Source of the DNA: DATFVA01 sp963815785
Lineage (GTDB): Bacteria > Bacteroidota > Ignavibacteria > Ignavibacteriales > Ignavibacteriaceae
Assembly (NCBI GenBank): GCA_963815785.1
Contig: CAWFHZ010000013.1
Coordinates: 376,871-440,870, forward strand
Length of the DNA stretch: 64,000 bases
Reading direction: 5' to 3'
Positions within the stretch are counted from its first letter, which is position 1; every line of letters begins with the position of its first letter. Position numbers and translations under genes: made by a program. This document shows positions 26,346 through 35,178 of this stretch, one piece after another. The notes under the pieces are model-generated. The model saw nothing but the letters and a program-made list of their open reading frames with translations, was not told the origin of the DNA and searched no databases.

Positions 26346-27125
26346 CTAAAAGAAAATCATCCATAGAATATAATCCAGGATAAGGATAAGTGCAGCAGAA
26401 AGTACGAATGATCGTATAGTTGCAAGTCCAACTCCTTCTGCACCGCCTTCTGTTCTGAACCCTATATGACATCCGAGTAAGGATGTTACTCCTCCGAATA
26501 CGACAGTCTTCACCAAACCCGAAACAAAATCCGGAATTTCGAAAAACCTTTTTACAGATGAAAAAAATACAGCATATGACACACCCAGGAAATAATTGGA
26601 AACAATATACGCCCCAAGTACCGCAATAACATTTGCAAAAGTTACGAGTAATGGCATCATTAGAACTGCGGCGAGAAACCGCGGCATTGCAAGATATCGC
26701 ACAGGACTGATTGCCATTGTTTCAAGGGCATCAATTTGTTCAGTCACTTTCATCGTTCCAAGTTCAGCGGCTATGGAAGCACCAACTCTGCCGGCAATTA
26801 CGATACCCGTTAAAACCGGACCAAGTTCTGTAACTATTGCCCTGCTGGTTGCTGCTCCAAGAAATGACATAGGGGCAACACCTTTTAACTGGTAGGCAGC
26901 TTGCCAGGCAGCAACAGCTCCTGTAAAAACCGCAATAATTAAAACAAGCGGAAGTGAATTAACTCCGATATGTTCCATCTGGTAAAAAATTATTTTCCTG
27001 CTGCGGGGGATTGATGAAAAGCTTTTTATAATATCCCATTGTAAGCGGGCTACTTGTCCCATTTCTCTGAAGAAACTGATAGTCTTTATTCCAATATATT
27101 GAAGGAAACGGGACATACTGTACAT
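26346..27125 (-). CDS. mlaE: MlaE family lipid ABC transporter permease
   Basis: An integral inner-membrane permease of the Mla/MCE phospholipid transport family. The 259-residue protein has five to six hydrophobic segments and the family signatures LGPVLTGIVIAGRVGASIAAELGTMKVTEQIDALE (residues ~103-137) and an EGVGLATIRSFV end. An in-frame start at 27116 (MSRFLQ) is equally possible. Unusually, no MlaF ATPase or MCE substrate-binding gene lies next to it. The upstream neighbour is pckG on the opposite strand, and about 200 bases without genes follow. It presumably works with partners encoded elsewhere. Confidence 0.9.
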   Translation of the reverse strand: MYSMSRFLQYIGIKTISFFREMGQVARLQWDIIKSFSSIPRSRKIIFYQMEHIGVNSLPLVLIIAVFTGAVAAWQAAYQLKGVAPMSFLGAATSRAIVTELGPVLTGIVIAGRVGASIAAELGTMKVTEQIDALETMAISPVRYLAMPRFLAAVLMMPLLVTFANVIAVLGAYIVSNYFLGVSYAVFFSSVKRFFEIPDFVSGLVKTVVFGGVTSLLGCHIGFRTEGGAEGVGLATIRSFVLSAALILILDYILWMIFF

Positions 27126-27328
27126 TCTAATATTAATAGTGTGACAAAGTTAATAAATTTTTACCAACAGCATATTTTGTCCTGAATTTATAAGTATTGA
27201 AATTTTGTTCCCTGAAGTTGAAATATTATCTTTATTTATTCAATTAAAGCAAATCATACAATTATCTGCGGGAATCAGTATCTCCGGTGCAGTATCGTTT
27301 TTGTAATTTAAAATTTGAAAGGAAATTT

Positions 27329-29110
27329 ATGGTTACTAATAAGAAATTAATTAATTGGGTAAATAATATGGCAGAGATGTGTCAGCCGGAGTCGGTTTAT
27401 TGGTGCAATGGTTCTGATGAAGAATATAACGAGACTGCTCAAAAGCTTATTGAAAGCGGAACATTTACAAAGTTAAATGAGGAACTAAGGCCCAACAGCT
27501 ATTTTTGTCGTTCCGATCCATCTGATGTAGCAAGAGTTGAGGATCGTACATTTATTTGTACTGAAAAAGAAATTGATGCAGGTCCCACAAATAATTGGGA
27601 AGAACCTGCCAAGATGAAAAAAACATTAAAAGATTTATTTACAGGTTGTATGAAAGGAAGAACAATGTATGTAATTCCTTTCAGTATGGGTCCGCTTGGT
27701 TCGGATATTTCTCATATAGGTATTCAGTTAACAGATTCTCCTTACGTAGTATGCAATATGAAATTAATGACACGAATAGGTGATGAGGTTTTAGAAATTC
27801 TCGGTGAAGGCAGTTTTGTGCATTGTCTTCATTCTGTCGGTATGCCTCTTGAAAATGATACAATGGACGTTCCCTGGCCATGTAACAAAATTAAATATAT
27901 TGTTCATTTCCCTGAGGAAAAAAGTATCTGGTCTTACGGAAGTGGTTACGGTGGAAATGCCTTACTTGGAAAGAAATGCTTCGCGTTGAGAATTGCTTCA
28001 TATATGGCTCGCAAAGAAGGCTGGCTCGCTGAACATATGTTAATTGTTGGAATTACAAATCCTGAAGGAGAAAAAAAATATATAGCAGGAGCTTTTCCCA
28101 GTGCCTGTGGTAAAACAAACCTTGCAATGCTTACACCAACTTTACCGGGATGGAAAGTTGAAACAGTGGGAGACGATATCGCATGGATGAAGTTTGGAAA
28201 AGACGGACGTCTTTATGCAATTAACCCCGAAGCGGGATTCTTTGGAGTAGCTCCCGGAACCTCGATGGAGACAAATCCAAATGCAATGCACACAATGGAT
28301 AAAAATTCTATATTCACAAACACTGCCCTTACTCCTGAAGGAGATATCTGGTGGGAGGGAATGACAAAAGAGAAACCACGCAAACTTTTAAATTGGTTGG
28401 GTCACGAATGGAATCCAACGTCGGATGAAAATGCTGCACATCCTAATTCAAGGTTTACTGCTCCTACATCTCAATGTCCTGTTGTTGATCCCAAATGGGA
28501 AGATCCCGGTGGAGTACCGATTTCGGCAATAATTTTTGGCGGAAGAAGATCATCAACCATTCCACTTGTTTACCAGGCATTTAACTGGCAGCATGGAACA
28601 TTTATGGGTTCTGCGGTTTCTTCCGAGATGACGGCTGCAGCAGTAGGTGTTATGGGAAAATTAAGGCATGATCCTTTTGCAATGCTTCCTTTCTGCGGGT
28701 ATAATATGGGAGATTATTTTAGTCACTGGCTTGATATCGGTAAAGCAACTGATAAAGAAAAACTTCCTAAAATCTTTTTTGTAAACTGGTTTAGAAAAGA
28801 TGAAAATGGAAAGTTTCTCTGGCCGGGTTTTGGTGATAACATCCGTGTAATTAAATGGATGTTTGAAAGATGTAACGGAAATGCAGAAGCAAATGAAACT
28901 CCTGTTGGTTACCTTCCAACAAAAGAATCTCTTGATCTTTCCGGGATTGAAGTGCCCCATAATAACCTTAACAGCATCCTTTCTATAGACAAGGATGAAT
29001 GGCGTAAAGAAGCAAAGGCAATGAGAGACTATTACAAGCAGTTCGGGAATAAACTTCCGGATGAATTAAAGATGGAACTTGACAAACTTGAAGAAAGATT
29101 GAATAATTAA
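27329..29110 (+). CDS. pckG: Phosphoenolpyruvate carboxykinase (GTP)
   Basis: Converts oxaloacetate and GTP to PEP and CO2 (or the reverse) at the gluconeogenesis/TCA junction. The 593-residue sequence is the GTP-type enzyme, with the PSACGKTNLAMLTP kinase loop (about residues 255-268), the DDIAWMKFGKDGRLYAINPEAGFFGVAPG-type block, FGGRRSSTIPLVYQAF, and a C-terminal GTP-binding region. I place the start at the MVTNKK ATG because AAAGGAA precedes it by 7 bases. An in-frame start 14 codons upstream has no ribosome-binding site. Followed by a clear terminator. Confidence 0.96.
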   Translation: MVTNKKLINWVNNMAEMCQPESVYWCNGSDEEYNETAQKLIESGTFTKLNEELRPNSYFCRSDPSDVARVEDRTFICTEKEIDAGPTNNWEEPAKMKKTLKDLFTGCMKGRTMYVIPFSMGPLGSDISHIGIQLTDSPYVVCNMKLMTRIGDEVLEILGEGSFVHCLHSVGMPLENDTMDVPWPCNKIKYIVHFPEEKSIWSYGSGYGGNALLGKKCFALRIASYMARKEGWLAEHMLIVGITNPEGEKKYIAGAFPSACGKTNLAMLTPTLPGWKVETVGDDIAWMKFGKDGRLYAINPEAGFFGVAPGTSMETNPNAMHTMDKNSIFTNTALTPEGDIWWEGMTKEKPRKLLNWLGHEWNPTSDENAAHPNSRFTAPTSQCPVVDPKWEDPGGVPISAIIFGGRRSSTIPLVYQAFNWQHGTFMGSAVSSEMTAAAVGVMGKLRHDPFAMLPFCGYNMGDYFSHWLDIGKATDKEKLPKIFFVNWFRKDENGKFLWPGFGDNIRVIKWMFERCNGNAEANETPVGYLPTKESLDLSGIEVPHNNLNSILSIDKDEWRKEAKAMRDYYKQFGNKLPDELKMELDKLEERLNN

Positions 29111-29119
29111 TTTATTTAA

Positions 29120-29146
29120 AAGAGGCAGTATTTTGCTGCCTTTTTT
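29120..29146 (+). terminator. Hairpin terminator after pckG
   Basis: Stem AGGCAG/CTGCCT (29123-29128, 29136-29141) with a 7-base loop, followed directly by a T run. It lies 10 bases past the pckG stop. The remaining 217 bases up to the next gene are AT-rich with no other recognisable element. Confidence 0.85.
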
Positions 29147-29363
29147 AATGAAATGAATTGATCAATAAAATTCAAAATGATACATTAGAGTAAGAATTTA
29201 ACGGTTAATATTTAATTTTGAATTTAACAAACATATCCGCTAACTTAATATAAATGAATAACTTACCGGGAATTCACCAGCTAAAGATTCTACCCTAATT
29301 TTTAATCTATTGATAGCATGATAATTGATAGAATTGAATTGGCTCTTTTAAAAATGAAAATCA

Positions 29364-32300
29364 ATGCAAAATACATCCGATAACCTTGGATTTACTAACA
29401 GGGAAGATTACCTCTTAAAAATTCTTGAAAATGCGCCGGTTGGAATTTTAACTTTCTCTGCTGATTGGGAGATTGATTTTGTTAATGAGAATTACTCTAA
29501 GTACGGCATTCTTTACAATATTGATTCCTTCTCACTCAAAGGATTAAACATCCTTGAACAGAATTTATTCCCCGGCTTAAGTATTAAAAAAGAATTGCTT
29601 GAATTAGAGAAAGGTTATTCTTTCGAAAAGGAAATTAGGAATATTCCTTCTTCCGGCAGGGGATTTATTTCCCTGTTCGTTAAAGTTTCTCCTGTGTTTA
29701 TTGACGGACAATTTAATGGGGGAATCTTAATACTTGAAGATATAAAATCAATTAAGAGAACTGAAGAAGATGATATAAGGACTGCCGAGCAGATATATAA
29801 ATTTGCAGAAAAACTTTATGATATATTTTTAATAATTGATTCTGACAGAAAAATCAAATATTTATCAGGCAGGGACATTCCGAGACTACTTCTATCCAAT
29901 CAATCTGTAATAGATGAACATATATCAAAATTATTTCAGAATGATAGTTTAAATAATTTACAGAAGGCAATTTCAACTGTAATTGAAACCCGGGCAGCTG
30001 TGGATTTACAAATTGAGATCCCCGGACAGGGAGAAAATCTTTTATATAAATGCAGGATATATCCTCATCTCAATAAACACCGGCAGATAAAATTAATTTA
30101 TTTCTTTTTTGAAAAAAATGATGCACTTCAAATTGAAATAAAAAATCTTAAATCTGAACTTGCAGAACTTGATGCTTATGCAACGGCAGCCAGGGATATC
30201 CCCGATCCTGTTTTGACAACAGGGTATGAAGGTGAAATTAAATTTTACAATGCAGCAGCACAAAAGTGTTTTAACTTGTCAAATGATTCCATGGGGAGAT
30301 TTATCGGGGAGGTAATAGGTCAATTTGATAAACCATACTTCAATAAAATTAAAGATGAAATTGAAAAATCAAAAACGTGGAAAACGAATTTATCTATTTT
30401 CAAAGAGAACAAGCAGAAGGAAACTTTTGAACTTAAGTTCACTTTAACGGAAAACGATAAGCATCCTGTTGTAGTAATTTGTTCGGATATTACTTTTAGA
30501 ACCCTGACAGAATCCAAACTTAAATCTTCCGAAGAAACTTTCAGATCTATAATAAACCAGGCCGGGGAATTAATATGTTCCACTGATATAAACGGAGATA
30601 TTTTTTACGCTAACAGTACATTTTCTAATAAACTTGGATATGCTCCAAATGATGTAACCGGGCAGAATATTAATAAATTTATTGATCCTGATTATCTTGC
30701 CTCGAATGTTTTCGAGATTAGTCTGTTTGATCAGAATAAAACTAAAATTGAAATCCCGCTCAATGATACTAAAGGTAACAAAATTCCAACAACCGCATAT
30801 TTCATTTCATCAGTAAATGAAAAAACCGGGAAGAAATTTTTTACAGTTTACTTTATCGATATCTCGGATAAATATTCGGCTGAAAAAAAACTTGAATTAT
30901 ATAATGCACTCTTTGAATCAGCGAGCGATGGAATTGCTCTTTCCAGCCAGGGGAAAATAATTCTTTGTAATGATTCCTTCAGCGAAATTTTCGGGTATAA
31001 AAACAGTACAGAACTCGTCGGGCGACAAATTCTGGATCTGACCTCAAACGATGATGCACTCAAAGTTGCTGAATACCTGCAGCTGCTTGAGATGAATAAA
31101 AATGCGCCGGGAAGATTTGAATTTCTCGGAAGGAAAAAAGATAACACTCAGTTCTTTACAGAAGTAACTGCCGCAACTTTTACACAGGATAAAAAAATAT
31201 ATGTAGTATTTGTAACAAGAGATATTACCGAAAGAAAACGTGCCCAGCAGGCTATACGTGAATCAGAGGAGAAATATAGGAACATAACCGAAAACATTGA
31301 AGATTTCCTTTATACATTTGAAAGAACCGGTAGAATACTTCGTCCGGTTTTCTATACTTCCTCGGTTGAAAGAATAACAGGGTATTCGCAGGCTGATTTA
31401 CTTACAGATTCCAGGCTTATATTAAAAATAATCCACCCGGATGATTTTGAAGATGCAAAGAAGCAGCTTAAAAAAATTCTTCTGAGCCAGATACAAAACT
31501 CTACCGAGTTTGAGCTGCGGATAATTAATAAACAGGGAAATATCGTCTGGATCAGGAATAAAATTAATCTTATCCGGTCACATGAAGGATTAATATTAAA
31601 AGTTTACGGTTTAGTCAGCGATATTACATTAAGAAAGAAAGCACAGGATGAATTAAAGAGATCAACTGATAACCTGATAAAATTAAATGAAACTAAAGAT
31701 CGTTTTATTTCCATAATCTCACACGATTTAAGAACACCATTCAGTTCGATACTTGGTTTTACAGATTTACTTTTAAATGATGATGGGCTTAGCGAAGAGG
31801 AGAAGAGACAATACGTAGAATTTATACGTGAATCTTCACAATCAATGCTCCTGCTTGTCAATTCACTACTTGATTGGACACGTCTTCAAACCGGCAGAAT
31901 AAAATTTGAGCCTGAAAAAACTGAAGCAAATAAAATTATTGAAAACTCAATTACAACACTAATCGGAACTGCTATTCAGAAAAATATAGATATAATTTCC
32001 CGGGTAGATGAAGACTTACAGGTTTTTGCTGATAAAGAACTGCTGCTGCAGGCATTCAATAACCTGATTTCAAATGCAATCAAATTTACTAAAGTCGGCG
32101 GAACAATCACTATCTCTGCCAAACCATCGGAACAAATGAGATTCTTCGAGTTTAGTATAAAGGATACAGGAACAGGGATAAAAAAAGAAAACTTAGATAA
32201 ACTTTTTAATGTAGATACTAAATATTCTTCAGAAGGTACAGCCGGTGAAAAAGGAACGGGGTTAGGGCTTTCACTGGTAAAAGAAATAGTTGAAAAACAT

Positions 32301-32756
32301 GGCGGGGATATCCGCGTTGAAAGCGAATATGGAATTGGTTCAACCTTTTTCTTTACAATACCTGTTGCGTCATCTGTAATACTACTTGTGGATGACAGTA
32401 AGACAGACAGGCTGCTATATTCAAAAATTCTGAAAAGTATAACCCCGGATTACAATGTTGACATTGCTTCAAACGGGAAAGAAGCGATAGAAAAAATAAA
32501 AGAATATCCTCCGGCAATAGTTATAACCGATCATAAAATGCCGGTAATGGATGGATATGAATTTGTTAAAGAATTAAAGAAGCTTGAGATGAAAGGAAAA
32601 CCGCCGGTAATGGTTTTAAGCAGCGACATCAACAGGCAGATAATTTCAGATTATAACGAACTCGGAATAGAATATGTATTTTCAAAACCTGTAAACTTAA
32701 GCAACTTCAAACAGGCTGTAGAAAAAACAATAAGAAAAGGTATAACAAGTACCTGA
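29364..32756 (+). CDS. Cytoplasmic multi-PAS hybrid histidine kinase with receiver domain
   Basis: An 1130-residue signalling protein with no transmembrane segment. About six PAS-type sensor domains run from residue 12 to 760 (starts near 14, 145, 272, 390, 508 and 636, each with the aromatic LxxxxDGI/xGxIxxxN pattern). A HisKA domain follows with the phospho-accepting His in FISIISHDLRTPFSSI, then HATPase with GTGLGLSLVKEIVEKHGG. The C-terminal receiver has the phosphorylation Asp in VITDHKMPVMDG and the conserved lysine in FSKPVN. No DNA-binding output is encoded, so the phosphate probably moves to a partner elsewhere. It has its own upstream region of about 220 bases and ends 60 bases before the epimerase gene. 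Confidence 0.93.
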   Translation: MQNTSDNLGFTNREDYLLKILENAPVGILTFSADWEIDFVNENYSKYGILYNIDSFSLKGLNILEQNLFPGLSIKKELLELEKGYSFEKEIRNIPSSGRGFISLFVKVSPVFIDGQFNGGILILEDIKSIKRTEEDDIRTAEQIYKFAEKLYDIFLIIDSDRKIKYLSGRDIPRLLLSNQSVIDEHISKLFQNDSLNNLQKAISTVIETRAAVDLQIEIPGQGENLLYKCRIYPHLNKHRQIKLIYFFFEKNDALQIEIKNLKSELAELDAYATAARDIPDPVLTTGYEGEIKFYNAAAQKCFNLSNDSMGRFIGEVIGQFDKPYFNKIKDEIEKSKTWKTNLSIFKENKQKETFELKFTLTENDKHPVVVICSDITFRTLTESKLKSSEETFRSIINQAGELICSTDINGDIFYANSTFSNKLGYAPNDVTGQNINKFIDPDYLASNVFEISLFDQNKTKIEIPLNDTKGNKIPTTAYFISSVNEKTGKKFFTVYFIDISDKYSAEKKLELYNALFESASDGIALSSQGKIILCNDSFSEIFGYKNSTELVGRQILDLTSNDDALKVAEYLQLLEMNKNAPGRFEFLGRKKDNTQFFTEVTAATFTQDKKIYVVFVTRDITERKRAQQAIRESEEKYRNITENIEDFLYTFERTGRILRPVFYTSSVERITGYSQADLLTDSRLILKIIHPDDFEDAKKQLKKILLSQIQNSTEFELRIINKQGNIVWIRNKINLIRSHEGLILKVYGLVSDITLRKKAQDELKRSTDNLIKLNETKDRFISIISHDLRTPFSSILGFTDLLLNDDGLSEEEKRQYVEFIRESSQSMLLLVNSLLDWTRLQTGRIKFEPEKTEANKIIENSITTLIGTAIQKNIDIISRVDEDLQVFADKELLLQAFNNLISNAIKFTKVGGTITISAKPSEQMRFFEFSIKDTGTGIKKENLDKLFNVDTKYSSEGTAGEKGTGLGLSLVKEIVEKHGGDIRVESEYGIGSTFFFTIPVASSVILLVDDSKTDRLLYSKILKSITPDYNVDIASNGKEAIEKIKEYPPAIVITDHKMPVMDGYEFVKELKKLEMKGKPPVMVLSSDINRQIISDYNELGIEYVFSKPVNLSNFKQAVEKTIRKGITST

Positions 32757-32816
32757 ATAAGAGAAGTTATTCTCTCCGGAATATCCTAACTTTAATCAAC
32801 TTTTTTGAAATATTTT

Positions 32817-33629
32817 ATGAATAAAACCATCTCAATACTAGGATGCGGCTGGCTTGGTTTGCCGCTGGCAGAATTTTTTATCTCTGAAGAGTTTTCCGTT
32901 AAAGGATCGACAACAAATCCGGATAAACTGGATCTTATATCTTCAAAAAATATAAAACCATTTTTAATTGAATTGGATCCTTTAATAGGGGGAGAAGATA
33001 TTAATGAATTTTTTAACAGTGAAATCTTAATTATAAATATTCCTCCCGGCGGAAATAGTGATAAAATTTTATTTCATAAAGAGCAGGTTGAATCAATTTT
33101 AGATGAAGTTAAAAAGTCATCAATAAAAAAAATTATTTTTATCAGCTCAACTTCAGTTTACGGAAATGAAAACCGTGAAGTTACAGAGAAAGATGAATTG
33201 TACCCGGAAACTGAATCCGGCAAAGCATTGAAGAATGTTGAAAAATTATTATTTGCTGATAATTCATTTGATAAAACCATTATTCGCTTTGGCGGATTAA
33301 TTGATAATGACAGAAATCCGGTTAAATACTTTTCGGGAAGAAAAAATATCCCCGGCGGAAATATTCCGGTAAATCTGATCCACAGGAAAGACTGCATAAA
33401 TATCATTTTCAAAATTATAACTCAGAATATATGGAATGAAATATTTAATGCCTGTGCAGATATTCATCAAACAAAAAAAGAGTTTTATACAGAAGCCGCA
33501 GTAAAAAATAATCTACCCGAACCTGAATTTGTCGATGAAGACGGAGATTTCAAAATTGTAAATTCAGATAAGCTAAAGAAGGTACTTGGTTATAATTTTG
33601 TTTACTCCAATCCCCTTTTAATGATTTAA
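32817..33629 (+). CDS. NAD-dependent epimerase/dehydratase family protein
   Basis: A 270-residue SDR-type protein with an N-terminal Rossmann fold whose cofactor loop is ILGCGWLGLPLAEFF (GxGxxG). It has a middle FISSTSVYGNENREVTE segment carrying the Ser and a Tyr of the catalytic set, and GKALKNVEKLL where the active Lys lies. The overall pattern is that of the YeeZ-like SDR branch; the substrate is unknown. I place the start at the ATG at 32817 rather than a TTG four codons earlier. The stop is 1 base before the ATG of the EamA transporter, so the two are co-transcribed. Confidence 0.82.
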   Translation: MNKTISILGCGWLGLPLAEFFISEEFSVKGSTTNPDKLDLISSKNIKPFLIELDPLIGGEDINEFFNSEILIINIPPGGNSDKILFHKEQVESILDEVKKSSIKKIIFISSTSVYGNENREVTEKDELYPETESGKALKNVEKLLFADNSFDKTIIRFGGLIDNDRNPVKYFSGRKNIPGGNIPVNLIHRKDCINIIFKIITQNIWNEIFNACADIHQTKKEFYTEAAVKNNLPEPEFVDEDGDFKIVNSDKLKKVLGYNFVYSNPLLMI

Positions 33630-33630
33630 G

Positions 33631-34474
33631 ATGATTCCGCTTCTACTTACAATATTTTGTTCAACTTTTATTGCTCTCATCTTAAAGTACAGTGATACCA
33701 AAAAGGGAAATCCTGTTTTACTGCTGTGCGGAAATTATTTCACGGCTTCATTAATAAGTCTTATTTTATTTATTACCCAGGAAGAATATTATCTATTCAA
33801 CTGAAACATTTTTTTTCGGAGTTGTACTCGGACTTTTTTTCTTCCTCGGTTTTTTTGCATTTGCTAAAGCAGTAAGTACCGCAGGAGCATCACTCTCAGC
33901 AGTGAGTTCAAGATTATCAGTAATTATCCCGATCGTTCTTTCAATAATCATCTTCGGAGAGATTCCTTCATACTTTCAGCTTTCCGGAATAATACTTGCT
34001 CTCGTTACTATTTTACTTTTTTATTTTTCAATCAGAAAATTTTCATCCGGAAGTTTTCATAAAGCGGATTACATTTTTCTGTTTGCTCTTCTGATCGGAA
34101 TAGGGATAAACGATTTCTGTTTCAAAATATTTCAGAACTGGCGTCCTGCTGAAGAGAAAAATTTTTTCATTCTGACTATATTTTCTTTCGCATTCATTTA
34201 TTCTTTCTCATACATACTTTTGAAAAAAATAAAGTTTAAAACCGGAACTGTTACAACAGGAATAATATTAGGTGTCCCGAACGTATTCAGTTCATATTTT
34301 ATGCTGGATGCATTAAATCAGCTTCCAGGTATAATTGTTTATCCTTCAATCAACATCGGGATAATTGTTTTAACTACTTTAGCCGCATTTTTAATTTGGA
34401 AAGAAGAACTGAATGTATACGGATGGTGGGCAATGGGATTTGGAGTTACAGCAATATTTTTAGTAAGCATATAA
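33631..34474 (+). CDS. EamA/DMT family transporter (frameshifted)
   Basis: A drug/metabolite transporter-type membrane protein, about 280 residues after correction. The frame from the ATG at 33631 reads MIPLLLTIFCSTFIALIL (first membrane helix) and ends at a TGA near 33802. The downstream frame, offset by one base, picks up TETFFFGVVLGLFFFLGFF and runs through AVSSRLSVIIPIVLSIIIFGE to the last EamA repeat (VLTTLAAFLIWKEEL). A one-base gain around 33781-33805 would explain the break. About ten hydrophobic helices in two repeats fit the family. Substrate unknown. The ATG abuts the epimerase stop. Confidence 0.8.
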
Positions 34475-34505
34475 AAAAAGCGGCAGAACATATCCGCCGC
34501 TTTAA
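34473..34505. terminator. Bidirectional hairpin terminator
   Basis: Perfect 8-base stem AAAGCGGC/GCCGCTTT (34477-34484 and 34496-34503) with an A run on one side and T-rich sequence on the other. It sits between convergent genes: the EamA transporter on + and the small secreted protein on -. Confidence 0.85.
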
Positions 34506-34519
34506 TTGAGAGAGTGATG

Positions 34520-34942
34520 TTATCTTCTGCCACCCCTTTTATTACCTTTGGGACCTGTGCCATCACAGTTGCCTGTCCCTGAACCCGGACCGAAACCTGT
34601 ACCATCACGCGGACCTACTCCACTGTGTCCTGTTCCGTCACCCGGACCATATCCATTTCCGTTGCCAAAGGAAAAGTTATGCTTATAATTGTTTCTGTAC
34701 CAGTAACTATTGTGATTTCCTGTTCCGTCCTGAGGTCTTACAAAATCCGGATCTGTGCAATTAGGAATTCCGTCTCCATCTGAGTCTAATGCCCTGTCAT
34801 TTATTCCGTCGTTATTCAGATCAATAAAACCTTTACCTGTTTTCTTAACAGTGTTTTGTGCATTTAATTGCGAAGTGTTTAGATATAATCCAAGTATCAA
34901 AACCATACCTGAAGTCATCAGAATTTTCACTACATTTTTCAT
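34520..34942 (-). CDS. Small secreted protein with DxDGDG loop and Gly-Thr-Gly-rich tail
   Basis: A 140-residue protein. A signal peptide occupies residues 1-29 (ending NAQ). Residues 41-64 carry DLNNDGINDRALDSDGDGIP, a thrombospondin type-3/dockerin-like pair of calcium loops. The tail (about 72-140) is aromatic then glycine-rich, with recurrent DGTGxGPG-type units and a basic end. No catalytic motif. Predicted calcium-binding exported protein; function unknown. The gene is preceded by AAGGAG, a good ribosome site, and by a sigma-54-like element. It is divergent from the sensor-kinase operon. It resembles the 101-residue protein at 39644-39949 in the DGDGI loop and Gly-rich basic end. Confidence 0.8.
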   Translation of the reverse strand: MKNVVKILMTSGMVLILGLYLNTSQLNAQNTVKKTGKGFIDLNNDGINDRALDSDGDGIPNCTDPDFVRPQDGTGNHNSYWYRNNYKHNFSFGNGNGYGPGDGTGHSGVGPRDGTGFGPGSGTGNCDGTGPKGNKRGGRR

Positions 34943-34995
34943 TTCTATCTCCTTTTCAATTTAGTATTTTAAGGGACGTCCTTTTCGGTCATCTA

Positions 34996-35011
34996 TTCAA
35001 CGTATGTGCCA
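34996..35011 (-). promoter_or_regulatory. Sigma-54-like promoter element upstream of the small secreted protein
   Basis: Minus strand reads TGGCACATACGTTGAA. This matches TGGCAC-N5-TTG with the correct GG-to-G spacing, but the usually invariant final C of the -12 GC is A. The expected start of transcription would be near 34986, leaving a 44-base leader to the ATG at 34942. The neighbouring operon encodes a sigma-54-dependent activator. Confidence 0.45.
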
Positions 35012-35043
35012 TAAATAATTTATTCGGTTTGGGGAGATTTTTA

Positions 35044-35178
35044 ATGCTGAAGAATTCATTTCGACTATATCGGCGTTTTACTGCGACCATCGGGACGAAC
35101 AATTCTTTTAGAACCCTGTTTAGATTAAAGGAATCAAACGTATCTAAAGGAATGAGAATTGCTGAGAATATATTGTGA
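35044..35178 (+). CDS. Possible 44-residue upstream reading frame coupled to the sensor kinase
   Basis: An ATG at 35044 with GGGGAG 7 bases upstream opens a 44-residue basic reading frame that begins MLKNSFRLYRRFTATIG. Its TGA stop at 35176-35178 overlaps the GTG start of the histidine kinase (35175-35177). That is the geometry of a translationally coupled leader. No homology is recognisable and codon content is not diagnostic. It also overlaps a candidate activator-binding site at 35084-35097, so it may only be regulatory DNA. Confidence 0.35.
   Translation: MLKNSFRLYRRFTATIGTNNSFRTLFRLKESNVSKGMRIAENIL
35084..35097. promoter_or_regulatory. Candidate activator-binding site A (upstream of the 34942 gene)
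   Basis: Read on the minus strand, CGTCCCGATGGTCG followed 18 bases on by GTCG. It resembles site B at 40057-40070 (TCCCGA...TGGTCG, then GTCG 16 bases on). It lies about 104 bases upstream of the predicted sigma-54 start of the minus-strand gene, the typical distance for an enhancer-binding protein. Confidence 0.35.

Noticed and set aside
34858..35040. Long upstream extension of the kinase leader frame
   Set aside because: It would overlap the divergent gene and its promoter; only the part after 35044 has a start and ribosome site.
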